A stretch of DNA of 8,962 nucleotides from an uncultured Bacillota bacterium. GTDB taxonomy: Bacteria; Bacillota; Dehalobacteriia; UBA7702. Position 1 is the stretch's first letter, and the number at the start of each line of letters is the position of its first letter. Shown here piece after piece: positions 1 through 5,960 of the stretch. A program made the translations under genes and the position numbers. The stretch spans positions 1-8,962 of the forward strand of contig CACXDX010000137.1 in the NCBI GenBank assembly GCA_902766525.1. The letters run 5' to 3'. A model generated the notes under the pieces. It was given only the letters and a program-made list of their open reading frames with translations, had not been told where the DNA came from and did not search any database.

Positions 1-660
1 CAACCGGTACAGCCCGTTCGTCCGGTACAGCCCGTAAAACCTACGGCATTGGCGGGCGGCGGTCCGACGCCGATGGAAGCTTCCCGTCAAAAGAAAGATA
101 CCACGGCGCAAAACATGGATACTTCTCACACGGATCATTCCAAACCGGAACATATGACCCATCTGAGAGGATCCGAACTCGTACCGAAAACACACCCGAT
201 CATTGCTTTTCGCGGTCAGCTTGACAGCTTTGAAGCGATGCTTCTGGAAATCGTGATCGATACGGAAACGGCGGGATTCAATTCCCTCTCCGGCGATCTC
301 AACGAGCTCCTTGAATATTCCCGCACGATCATGCGTGCCGAGGTAATGCAGGAGCCGATGGAACCCATGAATATCTGTGGTTGGGATTCCGACGAGATCC
401 GTGAACGGTCCCATTATCCCAATAAATTTTACACTGCCAACCATTTCACGCCACAGCCTCATCACGGTAAAATCATGGCGCAGCTCAACCGGCTTCGTGC
501 CCAATCCAGAGAATTGGAACTGGCCGCAGCTCATGCCTTTTACCGGGAAGACGGTTCCACCGAACGGGATGATATCCTCAAGGCTGTCAATCGTTTCAGC
601 AGCTTGATTTATGTCTTCATGCTTCAACTGCTCGGCGGCGTGTATCAGTACGGCGGTTGA
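1..660 (+). CDS. eutT: EutT-type ATP:cob(I)alamin adenosyltransferase, 5' end missing
   Basis: The enzyme transfers the adenosyl group of ATP to cob(I)alamin to make coenzyme B12 for a B12-dependent lyase or dehydratase. The frame is open from base 1; the first possible start in view (TTG at 49) follows a Pro-Val repeat in the same frame, so it is internal and the gene begins upstream. The 219 visible residues are a Pro-rich linker (about 1-26), a polar segment, then the EutT catalytic region from about residue 65. Recognisable EutT blocks are HPIIAFRGQLDS, MRAEVMQEP, RSHYPNKFY, QLNRLRAQSRELE and LKAVNRFSSLIYVFMLQLL. The HX11CCX2C metal motif of enterobacterial EutT, which lies just before the THL block, is not seen there: no cysteine lies between the linker and MTHLRG. 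The stop is 12 nt before eutJ, so the two are probably co-transcribed. Family assignment is firm; the N-terminal domain cannot be judged. Confidence 0.88.
   Translation, partial: QPVQPVRPVQPVKPTALAGGGPTPMEASRQKKDTTAQNMDTSHTDHSKPEHMTHLRGSELVPKTHPIIAFRGQLDSFEAMLLEIVIDTETAGFNSLSGDLNELLEYSRTIMRAEVMQEPMEPMNICGWDSDEIRERSHYPNKFYTANHFTPQPHHGKIMAQLNRLRAQSRELELAAAHAFYREDGSTERDDILKAVNRFSSLIYVFMLQLLGGVYQYGG
4..35 (+). repeat. 18-bp-period tandem repeat in the eutT linker
   Basis: CCGGTACAGCCCGT occurs at 4-17 and again at 22-35, a perfect 14-bp repeat with an 18-bp period. It encodes a six-residue Pro-Val-Gln-Pro-Val-Arg/Lys repeat in the EutT linker. More copies may lie upstream of the window. Confidence 0.8.
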
Positions 661-672
661 CGGGGGACTGTT

Positions 673-1533
673 GTGAAGGAATTAAAAGAAGCAAACGACC
701 TGATTAAGGCATACGAAAAAACGTTCAGAAAGCCTCTCAAAGCGGTAAAAGGAAAAAAATTGTATACCGGAGTTGACCTCGGAACAGCCTACATTGTTCT
801 CGCGGTCGTTGACGAAGACGGTACTCCGATCGCCGGAGCCATGCAATTTGCCGAAGTTGTCAAAGACGGCCTTGTCGTTGATTATAACGGCGCGATGCAG
901 ATCGTGAAAAAGCTTAAAGCCAAGATCGAAAAAAGCATCGGGGCCGAACTGGAACTGGCCGGTGTGGCCTATCCTCCGGGGACTGACATCAGTGATTGCA
1001 GAGCCATTCGTTATGTTGCCGAAGCCTGTGGTTTTCGTGTGGAATACACGATGGATGAACCGACGGCAGCCAACAACGTCCTTCATATCAAAAACGGCGC
1101 TGTGGTGGATATCGGCGGCGGAACGACAGGGATCGCCGTATTAAAAGACGGAGTCGTTGTCAGTGTTGACGACGAACCTTCCGGAGGAACCCATTTAAGT
1201 CTCGTCATTGCCGGCGCAAAAGGTATTCCTTTCCTCGAAGCGGAAAAGCTAAAGAAAGATCCCTCGGAACATAAAGGTTTGATGCCTATGGTTCGACCGG
1301 TCTTTGAAAAAATGGGAACGATCGTAAAGCAATTTATTGCCGGCCATGAGGTTGATACGATTTATCTCGTCGGCGGTACCTGTTGTTTTGAAGGTGTTGA
1401 AGCCGTGATGGAAAAGCAGCTCGGTATCACCGTGGTCAAACCCGATAATCCCATGCTTGTCACGCCTCTGGGTATTGCCCTCGGCAGTATGCTGGAAGGC
1501 AATAAAGAAAAATCTCTGTACGATTACGAGTAA
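673..1533 (+). CDS. eutJ: EutJ, Hsp70/actin-fold ATPase of the microcompartment operon
   Basis: This 286-residue protein belongs to the EutJ family of DnaK/actin-like ATPases, usually taken to be chaperones or assembly factors of ethanolamine-utilisation operons; the exact role is not established. The ATPase signature is complete: phosphate-1 loop GVDLGTAY (33-40), the DEPTAA segment (128-133), phosphate-2 loop VDIGGGTTGI (145-154) and adenosine motif YLVGGT (231-236). There is no substrate-binding or lid domain as in DnaK, and the length is typical of EutJ. The start is GTG at 673, with a modest GGGGG ribosome site at 662-666. It lies 12 nt after eutT and 18 nt before eutN, consistent with one operon. 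Confidence 0.93.
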   Translation: MKELKEANDLIKAYEKTFRKPLKAVKGKKLYTGVDLGTAYIVLAVVDEDGTPIAGAMQFAEVVKDGLVVDYNGAMQIVKKLKAKIEKSIGAELELAGVAYPPGTDISDCRAIRYVAEACGFRVEYTMDEPTAANNVLHIKNGAVVDIGGGTTGIAVLKDGVVVSVDDEPSGGTHLSLVIAGAKGIPFLEAEKLKKDPSEHKGLMPMVRPVFEKMGTIVKQFIAGHEVDTIYLVGGTCCFEGVEAVMEKQLGITVVKPDNPMLVTPLGIALGSMLEGNKEKSLYDYE

Positions 1534-1551
1534 GAGAGGAAGTGAAGGAAC

Positions 1552-1857
1552 GTGCGCATAGGTAGAGTAATTGATAATATCTGGGCAACCAGAAAAGTTG
1601 AAGATTTGCGAAGCGCGAAGCTTATGGTCGTTCAGGTCCTGGATACTCCCTCGGATCTGGAAAATCCCGCCAATAACGGCGGCAAAGTGCAAATTGCTGC
1701 CGATATTATCGGCGCGGGTATCGGTGAACTTGTTATCACCGTCGGCGGTTCCTCGGCTCGACGGGCCGGCGGTTATGACAGCAACGTTCCCATCGATTTG
1801 CTGATCGTTGGGATCATCGATGAAAACGAATGGAGCTTCTCGCAGAAGAAGGAGTAA
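1552..1857 (+). CDS. eutN: EutN/CcmL-family pentameric shell vertex protein (BMC-P)
   Basis: BMC-P proteins form pentamers that cap the vertices of the icosahedral shell. This 101-residue protein has the usual family length and start (RIGRVIDNIWATRK) and the signature DIIGAGIGELVITVGGSSAR at about 51-70, followed by the conserved PIDLLIVGIID strand. It starts with GTG at 1552, with AGGAAGTG (1537-1544) as the likely ribosome site. Its final codons contain the AAGGAG used by the next gene, and its stop is 4 nt before pduS. It is the only vertex protein in the window. Confidence 0.95.
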   Translation: MRIGRVIDNIWATRKVEDLRSAKLMVVQVLDTPSDLENPANNGGKVQIAADIIGAGIGELVITVGGSSARRAGGYDSNVPIDLLIVGIIDENEWSFSQKKE

Positions 1858-1861
1858 AACA

Positions 1862-3199
1862 ATGGCTTCTCAAGTGATTGAGCAAATTAAAAATGCGGGG
1901 ATTGTCGGAGCCGGCGGTGCCGGTTTCCCCAGTCACGTGAAATATAATGTTGAAGCGGAGGTTGTCGTTGTCAACGGCGCTGAGTGTGAACCGTTGATTC
2001 GTGTTGACCAGCAGTTGATGATCGTAGCCATCAAGCAAATGATCCGCGGTCTGACCATTGTGGTCGAAGAGACCGGAGCCAAAGAAGGTATCATTGCCAT
2101 CAAAGGCAAACATAAAGAGGCCGTGGAGCTGCTTCAGGAAGCCGTTGCGGATAAAGAAAAATTATCCGTGTTCATTCTGGATGATTTCTATCCTGCCGGT
2201 GATGAACAGGTAACATTGTATGAAGCGACGGGACGTCAGGTGCCCCAGGGCGGGTTGCCGATTCATGTCGGCGCCGTGGTGACCAATGTGGAAACATTGA
2301 TCAATGTGGCCGCCGCCGTAGATGAAGGAAAGCCGGTGACCGATACATATATCACCGTTACGGGCCAGGTTCCTCATCCGGTTACGGTGCGTGTGCCCGT
2401 AGGCATTTCCGTCCGTGAAGCGCTGGCTTTGGCCGGTTTGACCGATGTTCGCGGATACGGTGTGATCGATGGCGGCCCGATGATGGGCGGTCTCGTCAGA
2501 GATATCGATGAACCCGTGAAGAAAGCCGCTAAAGCATACATTGTTCTGCCCGAATCTCATTATCTGATTCGGATGAGAATGAAATCCATGAGAGCCGTTT
2601 CCAAAACAGCGCAGTCAGCCTGCATCCAATGTCGTTATTGCACGGATCTTTGCCCCCGCTATCTGCTTGGGCATGAGATCGAACCTCATCGGATCATGCT
2701 TGCGTTAAAATATTCCAAGAGCAATGAAGATGTCTTGAGAATGGCTTTTGCCTGCTGCGAATGCGGGATGTGCGAACAGTTTTCCTGTCCCGCCCATCTG
2801 CTGCCGCGCACGGTAAATGCTCAGGTCAAGCGTCAGCTCATGGAAAAAGGAATTAAACCGTTGGATCCGCCCGATCCTCAAAATATCCATCGGGTGCGGA
2901 AAGATCGCAGGATCCCTTCGTCAAGGATTGTCCGTCGGATCGGATTGGTCAATTACGATGTGGCCGCTCCTCTTATTGAAGAGGAATTCCGGTTTGATAC
3001 CGTCAGAATACCGCTGAAGCAACATGTCGGCGCGCCCTGCGTTCCCGTTGTTTCCGTGGGAGACAGTGTTAAACGCGGCGATAAGATCGGTGAGATCCCC
3101 GAAAAAGCTTTGGGAGCTCCCGTCCACGCCAGTATTGACGGAACGGTTACGGAGATTACGGATTCCGTCATCGTAATCAAAGCAGGAGGTGACTTCTGA
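1862..3199 (+). CDS. pduS: PduS, RnfC-like cobalamin reductase / Fe-S flavoprotein
   Basis: PduS reduces cobalamin for the adenosyltransferase and may carry electrons through PduT. I chose ATG at 1862 (445 residues) because AAGGAG at 1849-1854 is well spaced; an in-frame upstream TTG at 1808 would overlap eutN and add a basic tail unlike the family. In order: RnfC/NuoF-type nucleotide/flavin loop GIVGAGGAGFPSHVK (13-27), the NGAECEP block (38-44), an SLBB-like region (about 165-215), then two ferredoxin clusters: C254-C257-C260-C264 followed by Pro, and C298-C301-C304-C309 followed by Pro. The C-terminus (about 388-440) looks like a barrel-sandwich segment as in RnfC. Its TGA overlaps the ATG of pduT by one base, so the two are probably translationally coupled. 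Confidence 0.94.
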   Translation: MASQVIEQIKNAGIVGAGGAGFPSHVKYNVEAEVVVVNGAECEPLIRVDQQLMIVAIKQMIRGLTIVVEETGAKEGIIAIKGKHKEAVELLQEAVADKEKLSVFILDDFYPAGDEQVTLYEATGRQVPQGGLPIHVGAVVTNVETLINVAAAVDEGKPVTDTYITVTGQVPHPVTVRVPVGISVREALALAGLTDVRGYGVIDGGPMMGGLVRDIDEPVKKAAKAYIVLPESHYLIRMRMKSMRAVSKTAQSACIQCRYCTDLCPRYLLGHEIEPHRIMLALKYSKSNEDVLRMAFACCECGMCEQFSCPAHLLPRTVNAQVKRQLMEKGIKPLDPPDPQNIHRVRKDRRIPSSRIVRRIGLVNYDVAAPLIEEEFRFDTVRIPLKQHVGAPCVPVVSVGDSVKRGDKIGEIPEKALGAPVHASIDGTVTEITDSVIVIKAGGDF

Positions 3200-3747
3200 T
3201 GATTAATGCCATCGGTTTAGTCGAATTTGTCAGTATTGCCAAAGGGATAGAAGCGGCGGATGCCATGTTAAAGCAATCCCGCGTCGAACTGTTGGACGCG
3301 CGCCCGATTTGTCCCGGCAAATACATTGTTCTGATCTGGGGTGAAGTTTCCGCGGTGTATAATTCCGTGCAAGCCGGTAACTTTATCGGTAAGGAATCCG
3401 TTGTCGATGACTTTGTGATTCCCAATGTTCATCCTTCTGTGATCAAAGCAATCTCTTCCGCGTCGGACGTTCGTGAATTGGATGCCCTCGGAGTTGTGGA
3501 GTCCTTCTCCATCGCAGCCTTGATTGTTGCGGCGGATTCCGCTGTGAAAGCCGGTGAAGTTGATCTCATCGAGATTCGTGTCGGCACCGGTATCGGCGGT
3601 AAATCCTTTGTAACGCTCACCGGTGACGTCGGTGATGTAACGGCCTCCGTTAACGTCGGAAAAGAAACCTGTGCGGAAAAAGGAATGCTGGTTGAATCCG
3701 TTGTCATTCCTTCCCCGCATAAAGATCTTACTGCTCACATTTTATAA
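3199..3747 (+). CDS. pduT: PduT, tandem BMC-domain (BMC-T) shell protein with Fe-S pore cysteine
   Basis: The 182 residues hold two BMC domains in tandem: about 1-90 (AIGLVEF at 4-10) and about 94-182 (ALGVVESFSIAALIVAADSA at 96-115). Such proteins form trimeric pseudohexameric shell tiles. Cys38 in ICPGK matches the PduT pore-loop cysteine known to bind a central [4Fe-4S] cluster between three subunits, so this is PduT rather than a plain BMC-T. The length is close to characterised PduT (about 184 residues). The ribosome site AGGAGGTGA at 3184-3192 lies within the end of pduS, and the overlap with pduS fits the known partnership in which PduS passes electrons to or through PduT across the shell. 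The last codons are followed by a 45-nt AT-rich gap. Confidence 0.95.
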   Translation: MINAIGLVEFVSIAKGIEAADAMLKQSRVELLDARPICPGKYIVLIWGEVSAVYNSVQAGNFIGKESVVDDFVIPNVHPSVIKAISSASDVRELDALGVVESFSIAALIVAADSAVKAGEVDLIEIRVGTGIGGKSFVTLTGDVGDVTASVNVGKETCAEKGMLVESVVIPSPHKDLTAHIL

Positions 3748-3775
3748 ATTTAAATATTAAGCCCTTTACAATTTC

Positions 3776-3784
3776 AAGGAGGTG
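3776..3784 (+). promoter_or_regulatory. Strong ribosome binding site fixing the TTG start of eutQ
   Basis: AAGGAGGTG lies 8 nt before TTG at 3793, close to the ideal anti-16S match and spacing. It supports the TTG start. No convincing promoter is visible in the 45-nt gap, which holds only an 8-bp palindrome, ATTTAAAT, at 3748-3755. Confidence 0.8.
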
Positions 3785-3792
3785 AAAGAGAA

Positions 3793-4842
3793 TTGAAACG
3801 ACTTATTTCCGTTAATGACATTAAAAGTCTGTACGAACAAGGTCAAAAAGAATTCTACCAAGATGACGACACCGTCATTACACCTGCAGCCAGAGACGCG
3901 GCCTCTGAATTTGGGGTAAAAATCATTAAAGGACGCCTGCCTTACGGCGTAGGCAATCCTGACAGCTATCCCATTTCCAGCGGTGCATCTCCCGTCGTTG
4001 CTCAGGGCGCTTCGGTTGTGAAATCCGATGCGGTTTCCCCGGCAACGAAATGTCCTCCGGTCCCCGGTTACAGAGGTGATCAGCCTCTTTATACCTCTCC
4101 TTGGCCGGATGTAGTTCCCAGAACCAACTGCTCCGTAAGAACTCAGAACACTCCGTCATCCTACACGACTCCCTGGCCGAAAGCGAACCCCATTGCCCGC
4201 GAAGCGTTGGCGAATATTGAACCCGCGAGAACGGCACCCGGTCCCTTCAATGCCGGCGCTCCTTCTCCGATTCAGCCCATCACCACCGTTTCCTGCACCG
4301 GTAACGGCGCTGTTCCCGCTGCAGTAACTCCCTGCGCCGCCGCGAACATTGCTTCCGCTCCCGTTGCTCCGGCAGCCGGCGGTGTAGATCCTCAGTTGGT
4401 CGCGGAAATCGTTCAGCAGGTCTTAGCCGGCCTGGGGGAGTGCCCACAGGCAAATCTTGATCGAGTTGTTGAACCCGGTACGGGTTTTATGCTGATCAAA
4501 TCTGCCAATGCTCCGCTGGATGTCTTCAACGACGGCACCAATGATCGTCCCGGGATCTATATCAAAGAGTTTACAAATCCCAAAGAAAGCCCCAATATGA
4601 CGTCGGGCATTATGGAATTTGACAACAGCTCTCTTGATTGGCATCTCACCTATGACGAAATGGATTACGTCATTGACGGTACGCTGGAATTTATCGTCAA
4701 CGGTCAGAAATTTACGGGATATCCCGGTGATTCCTTCTTTATCCCCGCCGATACTCACGTAACCTTTACCACTCCGAACAAGGCGAAGTTCTTCTTTGTA
4801 ACTTACCCTGCCAATTGGGCCGAAACTGCCGGCTTAAAGTAA
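3793..4842 (+). CDS. eutQ: EutQ-family cupin protein with long Pro-rich linker
   Basis: EutQ is needed for anaerobic ethanolamine use in Salmonella, where acetate kinase activity has been reported; a role in shell assembly is also proposed. The TTG start is set by the ribosome site at 3776-3784. The order is: N-terminal domain 1-48 (MKRLISVNDI, then ITPAARDAASEFGVKII), linker about 49-198 rich in Pro, Ala, Ser and Thr, amphipathic helix about 200-214 (QLVAEIVQQVLAGL), and cupin about 225-345 ending in the EutQ signature TYPANW. The 349 residues compare with about 230 in enterobacterial EutQ; the surplus is the linker. The linker repeats YTSPWP (100-105) and YTTPWP (124-129). All five cysteines (87, 113, 168, 181, 217) lie in the linker/helix region. 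Cupin motif positions include His284, Glu289 and His322; whether they bind metal is unknown. Confidence 0.93.
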   Translation: MKRLISVNDIKSLYEQGQKEFYQDDDTVITPAARDAASEFGVKIIKGRLPYGVGNPDSYPISSGASPVVAQGASVVKSDAVSPATKCPPVPGYRGDQPLYTSPWPDVVPRTNCSVRTQNTPSSYTTPWPKANPIAREALANIEPARTAPGPFNAGAPSPIQPITTVSCTGNGAVPAAVTPCAAANIASAPVAPAAGGVDPQLVAEIVQQVLAGLGECPQANLDRVVEPGTGFMLIKSANAPLDVFNDGTNDRPGIYIKEFTNPKESPNMTSGIMEFDNSSLDWHLTYDEMDYVIDGTLEFIVNGQKFTGYPGDSFFIPADTHVTFTTPNKAKFFFVTYPANWAETAGLK

Positions 4843-4890
4843 AATCAAAATTAATTTTAAAAAATAAAAAATAAATTTTATTTTCAAAAT
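4843..4890 (+). other. G-free AT tract with inverted repeat before the first BMC-H gene
   Basis: These 48 nt contain no G and only two C (4846, 4885). AAAATAAA at 4861-4868 (also at 4868-4875) can pair with TTTATTTT at 4877-4884, an all-A/U hairpin too weak to be a clear terminator. It sits just before the AGGAGG (4891-4896) of a shell gene that is usually very highly expressed. An unstructured AT-rich leader would favour ribosome entry, and an RNA processing site is possible. No promoter with good -35 and -10 boxes was found. Confidence 0.45.
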
Positions 4891-4906
4891 AGGAGGAAAT
4901 AAAAAA

Positions 4907-5191
4907 ATGACAAATATCGCATTAGGTATGATCGAAACCAAAGGTTTAGTCGGTTCTATTGAAGCGGCCGATGCCATGGTCAAAGCTGCTAACGTTACTC
5001 TCATCGGTAAGGTTCATGTCGGCGGTGCTTATGTTACCGTTATGGTCCGTGGTGATGTCGGTGCTGTTAAAGCCGCTACCGATGCCGGTGCCGCTGCTGC
5101 TCAGAGAGTCGGCGAACTCATCTCGGTCCATGTCATTCCCCGTCCGCATCATGAAGTCGAATACATTTTACCGAAACTCGGCAACGAATAA
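4907..5191 (+). CDS. eutM: BMC-H hexameric shell protein (PduA/EutM type)
   Basis: This 94-residue single-domain shell protein forms the hexameric tiles of the compartment facets. It carries the family blocks ALGMIETKG (5-13), AADAMVKAA, MVRGDVGAVKAATDAG and SVHVIPRPH. The pore loop reads HVGGAY (37-42), in place of the GSG of PduA or GGG of EutM. The ATG is preceded by AGGAGG at 4891-4896. Residues 3-89 are identical to residues 5-91 of the next gene product, though about 43 of the 87 codons differ synonymously by my hand count. EutM and PduA are hard to tell apart by sequence, so the symbol is tentative. Confidence 0.95.
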   Translation: MTNIALGMIETKGLVGSIEAADAMVKAANVTLIGKVHVGGAYVTVMVRGDVGAVKAATDAGAAAAQRVGELISVHVIPRPHHEVEYILPKLGNE

Positions 5192-5242
5192 TTCCGATTA
5201 TTTCGTGGCTTAAGAATGTAAACGGTAAAGGGGTTGAACTTT

Positions 5243-5860
5243 ATGCCAACTCAAAATATTGCTTTGGGTATGATCGAAACCAAAGGGCTGGTTGGCTCCA
5301 TTGAAGCGGCTGATGCTATGGTAAAAGCCGCAAATGTGACCCTGATCGGTAAGGTACATGTCGGCGGCGCTTATGTCACCGTCATGGTTCGCGGCGACGT
5401 CGGTGCTGTTAAAGCTGCAACCGACGCCGGCGCTGCCGCCGCTCAAAGAGTCGGAGAATTGATCTCTGTCCATGTCATCCCCAGACCTCATCACGAAGTC
5501 GAATACATCCTGCCTTCTTTGGGTGTCGACAGCGAAGATGACTTTAGTCCTGTTCCGCCCTATGGCGGCGACAATGATCCCCAGCAGCCTAAGGCTGAAG
5601 AAAAGGATGAAGTCGCAGAAGCTGAAGAAATCGAAGAAGTAGTCGAAGAAGCTGAAGAACCGGAAAAAGCTGAAGAAGCTGAAGAAGAAAAAGCTTCGGT
5701 TGATGAAGCGGAAATCGTCAAAGAATTGGAAGGTATGGCTGTAAAAGATCTTCGTAAGCTCGCCAGAGCTACCGATGGGATCGGCATTGCGGGAAGAGAG
5801 ATCTCCGCCGCCAATAAAAAGGTTTTGATCGCCGAAATTACAAAGGCGAAATTGAAATGA
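5243..5860 (+). CDS. BMC-H shell protein with acidic linker and SAP/Rho-N-like C-terminal domain
   Basis: I chose ATG at 5243 (205 residues) because AAAGGGG at 5227-5233 lies 9 nt upstream; an in-frame TTG at 5234 is too close to that site. Residues 5-91 are a BMC-H domain identical to that of the preceding shell protein. Residues 92-117 form a Pro/Gly/Asp-rich linker, 118-150 a strongly acidic Glu/Ala/Lys run that may be an extended helix, and about 153-205 a small domain. In it, LEGMAVKDLRKLARA (162-176) and KKVLIAEITKAKL (192-204) resemble the two helices of SAP or Rho-N-terminal domains. This is by eye and not proven. Such folds often bind nucleic acid or protein, which recalls EutK, a BMC-H protein with a C-terminal helix-turn-helix domain. 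Mixed hexamers with the short paralog are likely, since the hexamer-forming surfaces are identical. Confidence 0.9.
   Translation: MPTQNIALGMIETKGLVGSIEAADAMVKAANVTLIGKVHVGGAYVTVMVRGDVGAVKAATDAGAAAAQRVGELISVHVIPRPHHEVEYILPSLGVDSEDDFSPVPPYGGDNDPQQPKAEEKDEVAEAEEIEEVVEEAEEPEKAEEAEEEKASVDEAEIVKELEGMAVKDLRKLARATDGIGIAGREISAANKKVLIAEITKAKLK
5592..5694 (+). repeat. Glu-rich GAAGCTGAAGAA low-complexity repeat
   Basis: GAAGCTGAAGAA occurs at 5618-5629, 5648-5659 and 5675-5686 within a purine-rich stretch coding for the acidic linker of the long BMC-H protein. Such tracts can expand or contract by slippage, so linker length may vary between strains. Confidence 0.7.
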
Positions 5861-5866
5861 GTTTTG

Positions 5867-5902
5867 CTCTCATTCAGCCGTTTATTGAAACGGTGATGAG
5901 AG
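5867..5902 (+). other. Strong intercistronic hairpin without U-tract
   Basis: CTCTCAT (5867-5873) pairs with ATGAGAG (5896-5902), CA (5875-5876) with TG (5894-5895), and CCGTTT (5878-5883) with AAACGG (5888-5893). This gives about 15 bp with two one-base bulges and an ATTG loop (5884-5887). It begins 6 nt after the shell gene stop. No T-run follows, so it is not a standard intrinsic terminator. It could protect the 3' end of the shell-gene mRNA, mark a processing site, or bind a regulator. Confidence 0.75.
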
Positions 5903-5914
5903 ATGTGTCATTGA

Positions 5915-5936
5915 GATCTTAACGATCCGTTAGATC
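5915..5936 (+). other. Second small hairpin in the dehydrogenase gene leader
   Basis: TAACG (5920-5924) pairs with CGTTA (5928-5932) around an ATC loop, and GATC (5915-5918) with GATC (5933-5936) with one bulged T. It sits between the larger hairpin and the ribosome site at 5944-5952. It is shorter than the first, and chance is possible, but the pair together occupies most of a 100-nt leader in an otherwise tightly packed operon. Confidence 0.5.
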
Positions 5937-5960
5937 CATAGAGAAAGGGGGATTATAGCT

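Noticed and set aside
1808..1861. TTG at 1808 as a longer start for pduS
   Set aside because: It would overlap eutN by 50 nt and add a basic tail foreign to PduS. ATG at 1862 has a well-placed AAGGAG.
3748..3792. Promoter in the pduT-eutQ gap (TTTACA at 3765-3770 as -35)
   Set aside because: At normal spacing the -10 would fall on the start region of eutQ, where there is no TATAAT-like sequence.
5234..5242. TTG at 5234 as start of the long BMC-H protein
   Set aside because: It directly follows the AAAGGGG ribosome site with no spacing. ATG at 5243 has 9 nt spacing.
5560..5814. Ser/Ala-rich minus-strand frame opposite the acidic linker
   Set aside because: It is the complement of a GAA/GCT repeat and has no sign of being a gene.
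5861..5940. Hairpins before the dehydrogenase gene as a EutV (ANTAR) antitermination site or intrinsic terminator
   Set aside because: The loops are ATTG and ATC rather than hexaloops with A at 1 and G at 4, and neither stem is followed by a T-run.
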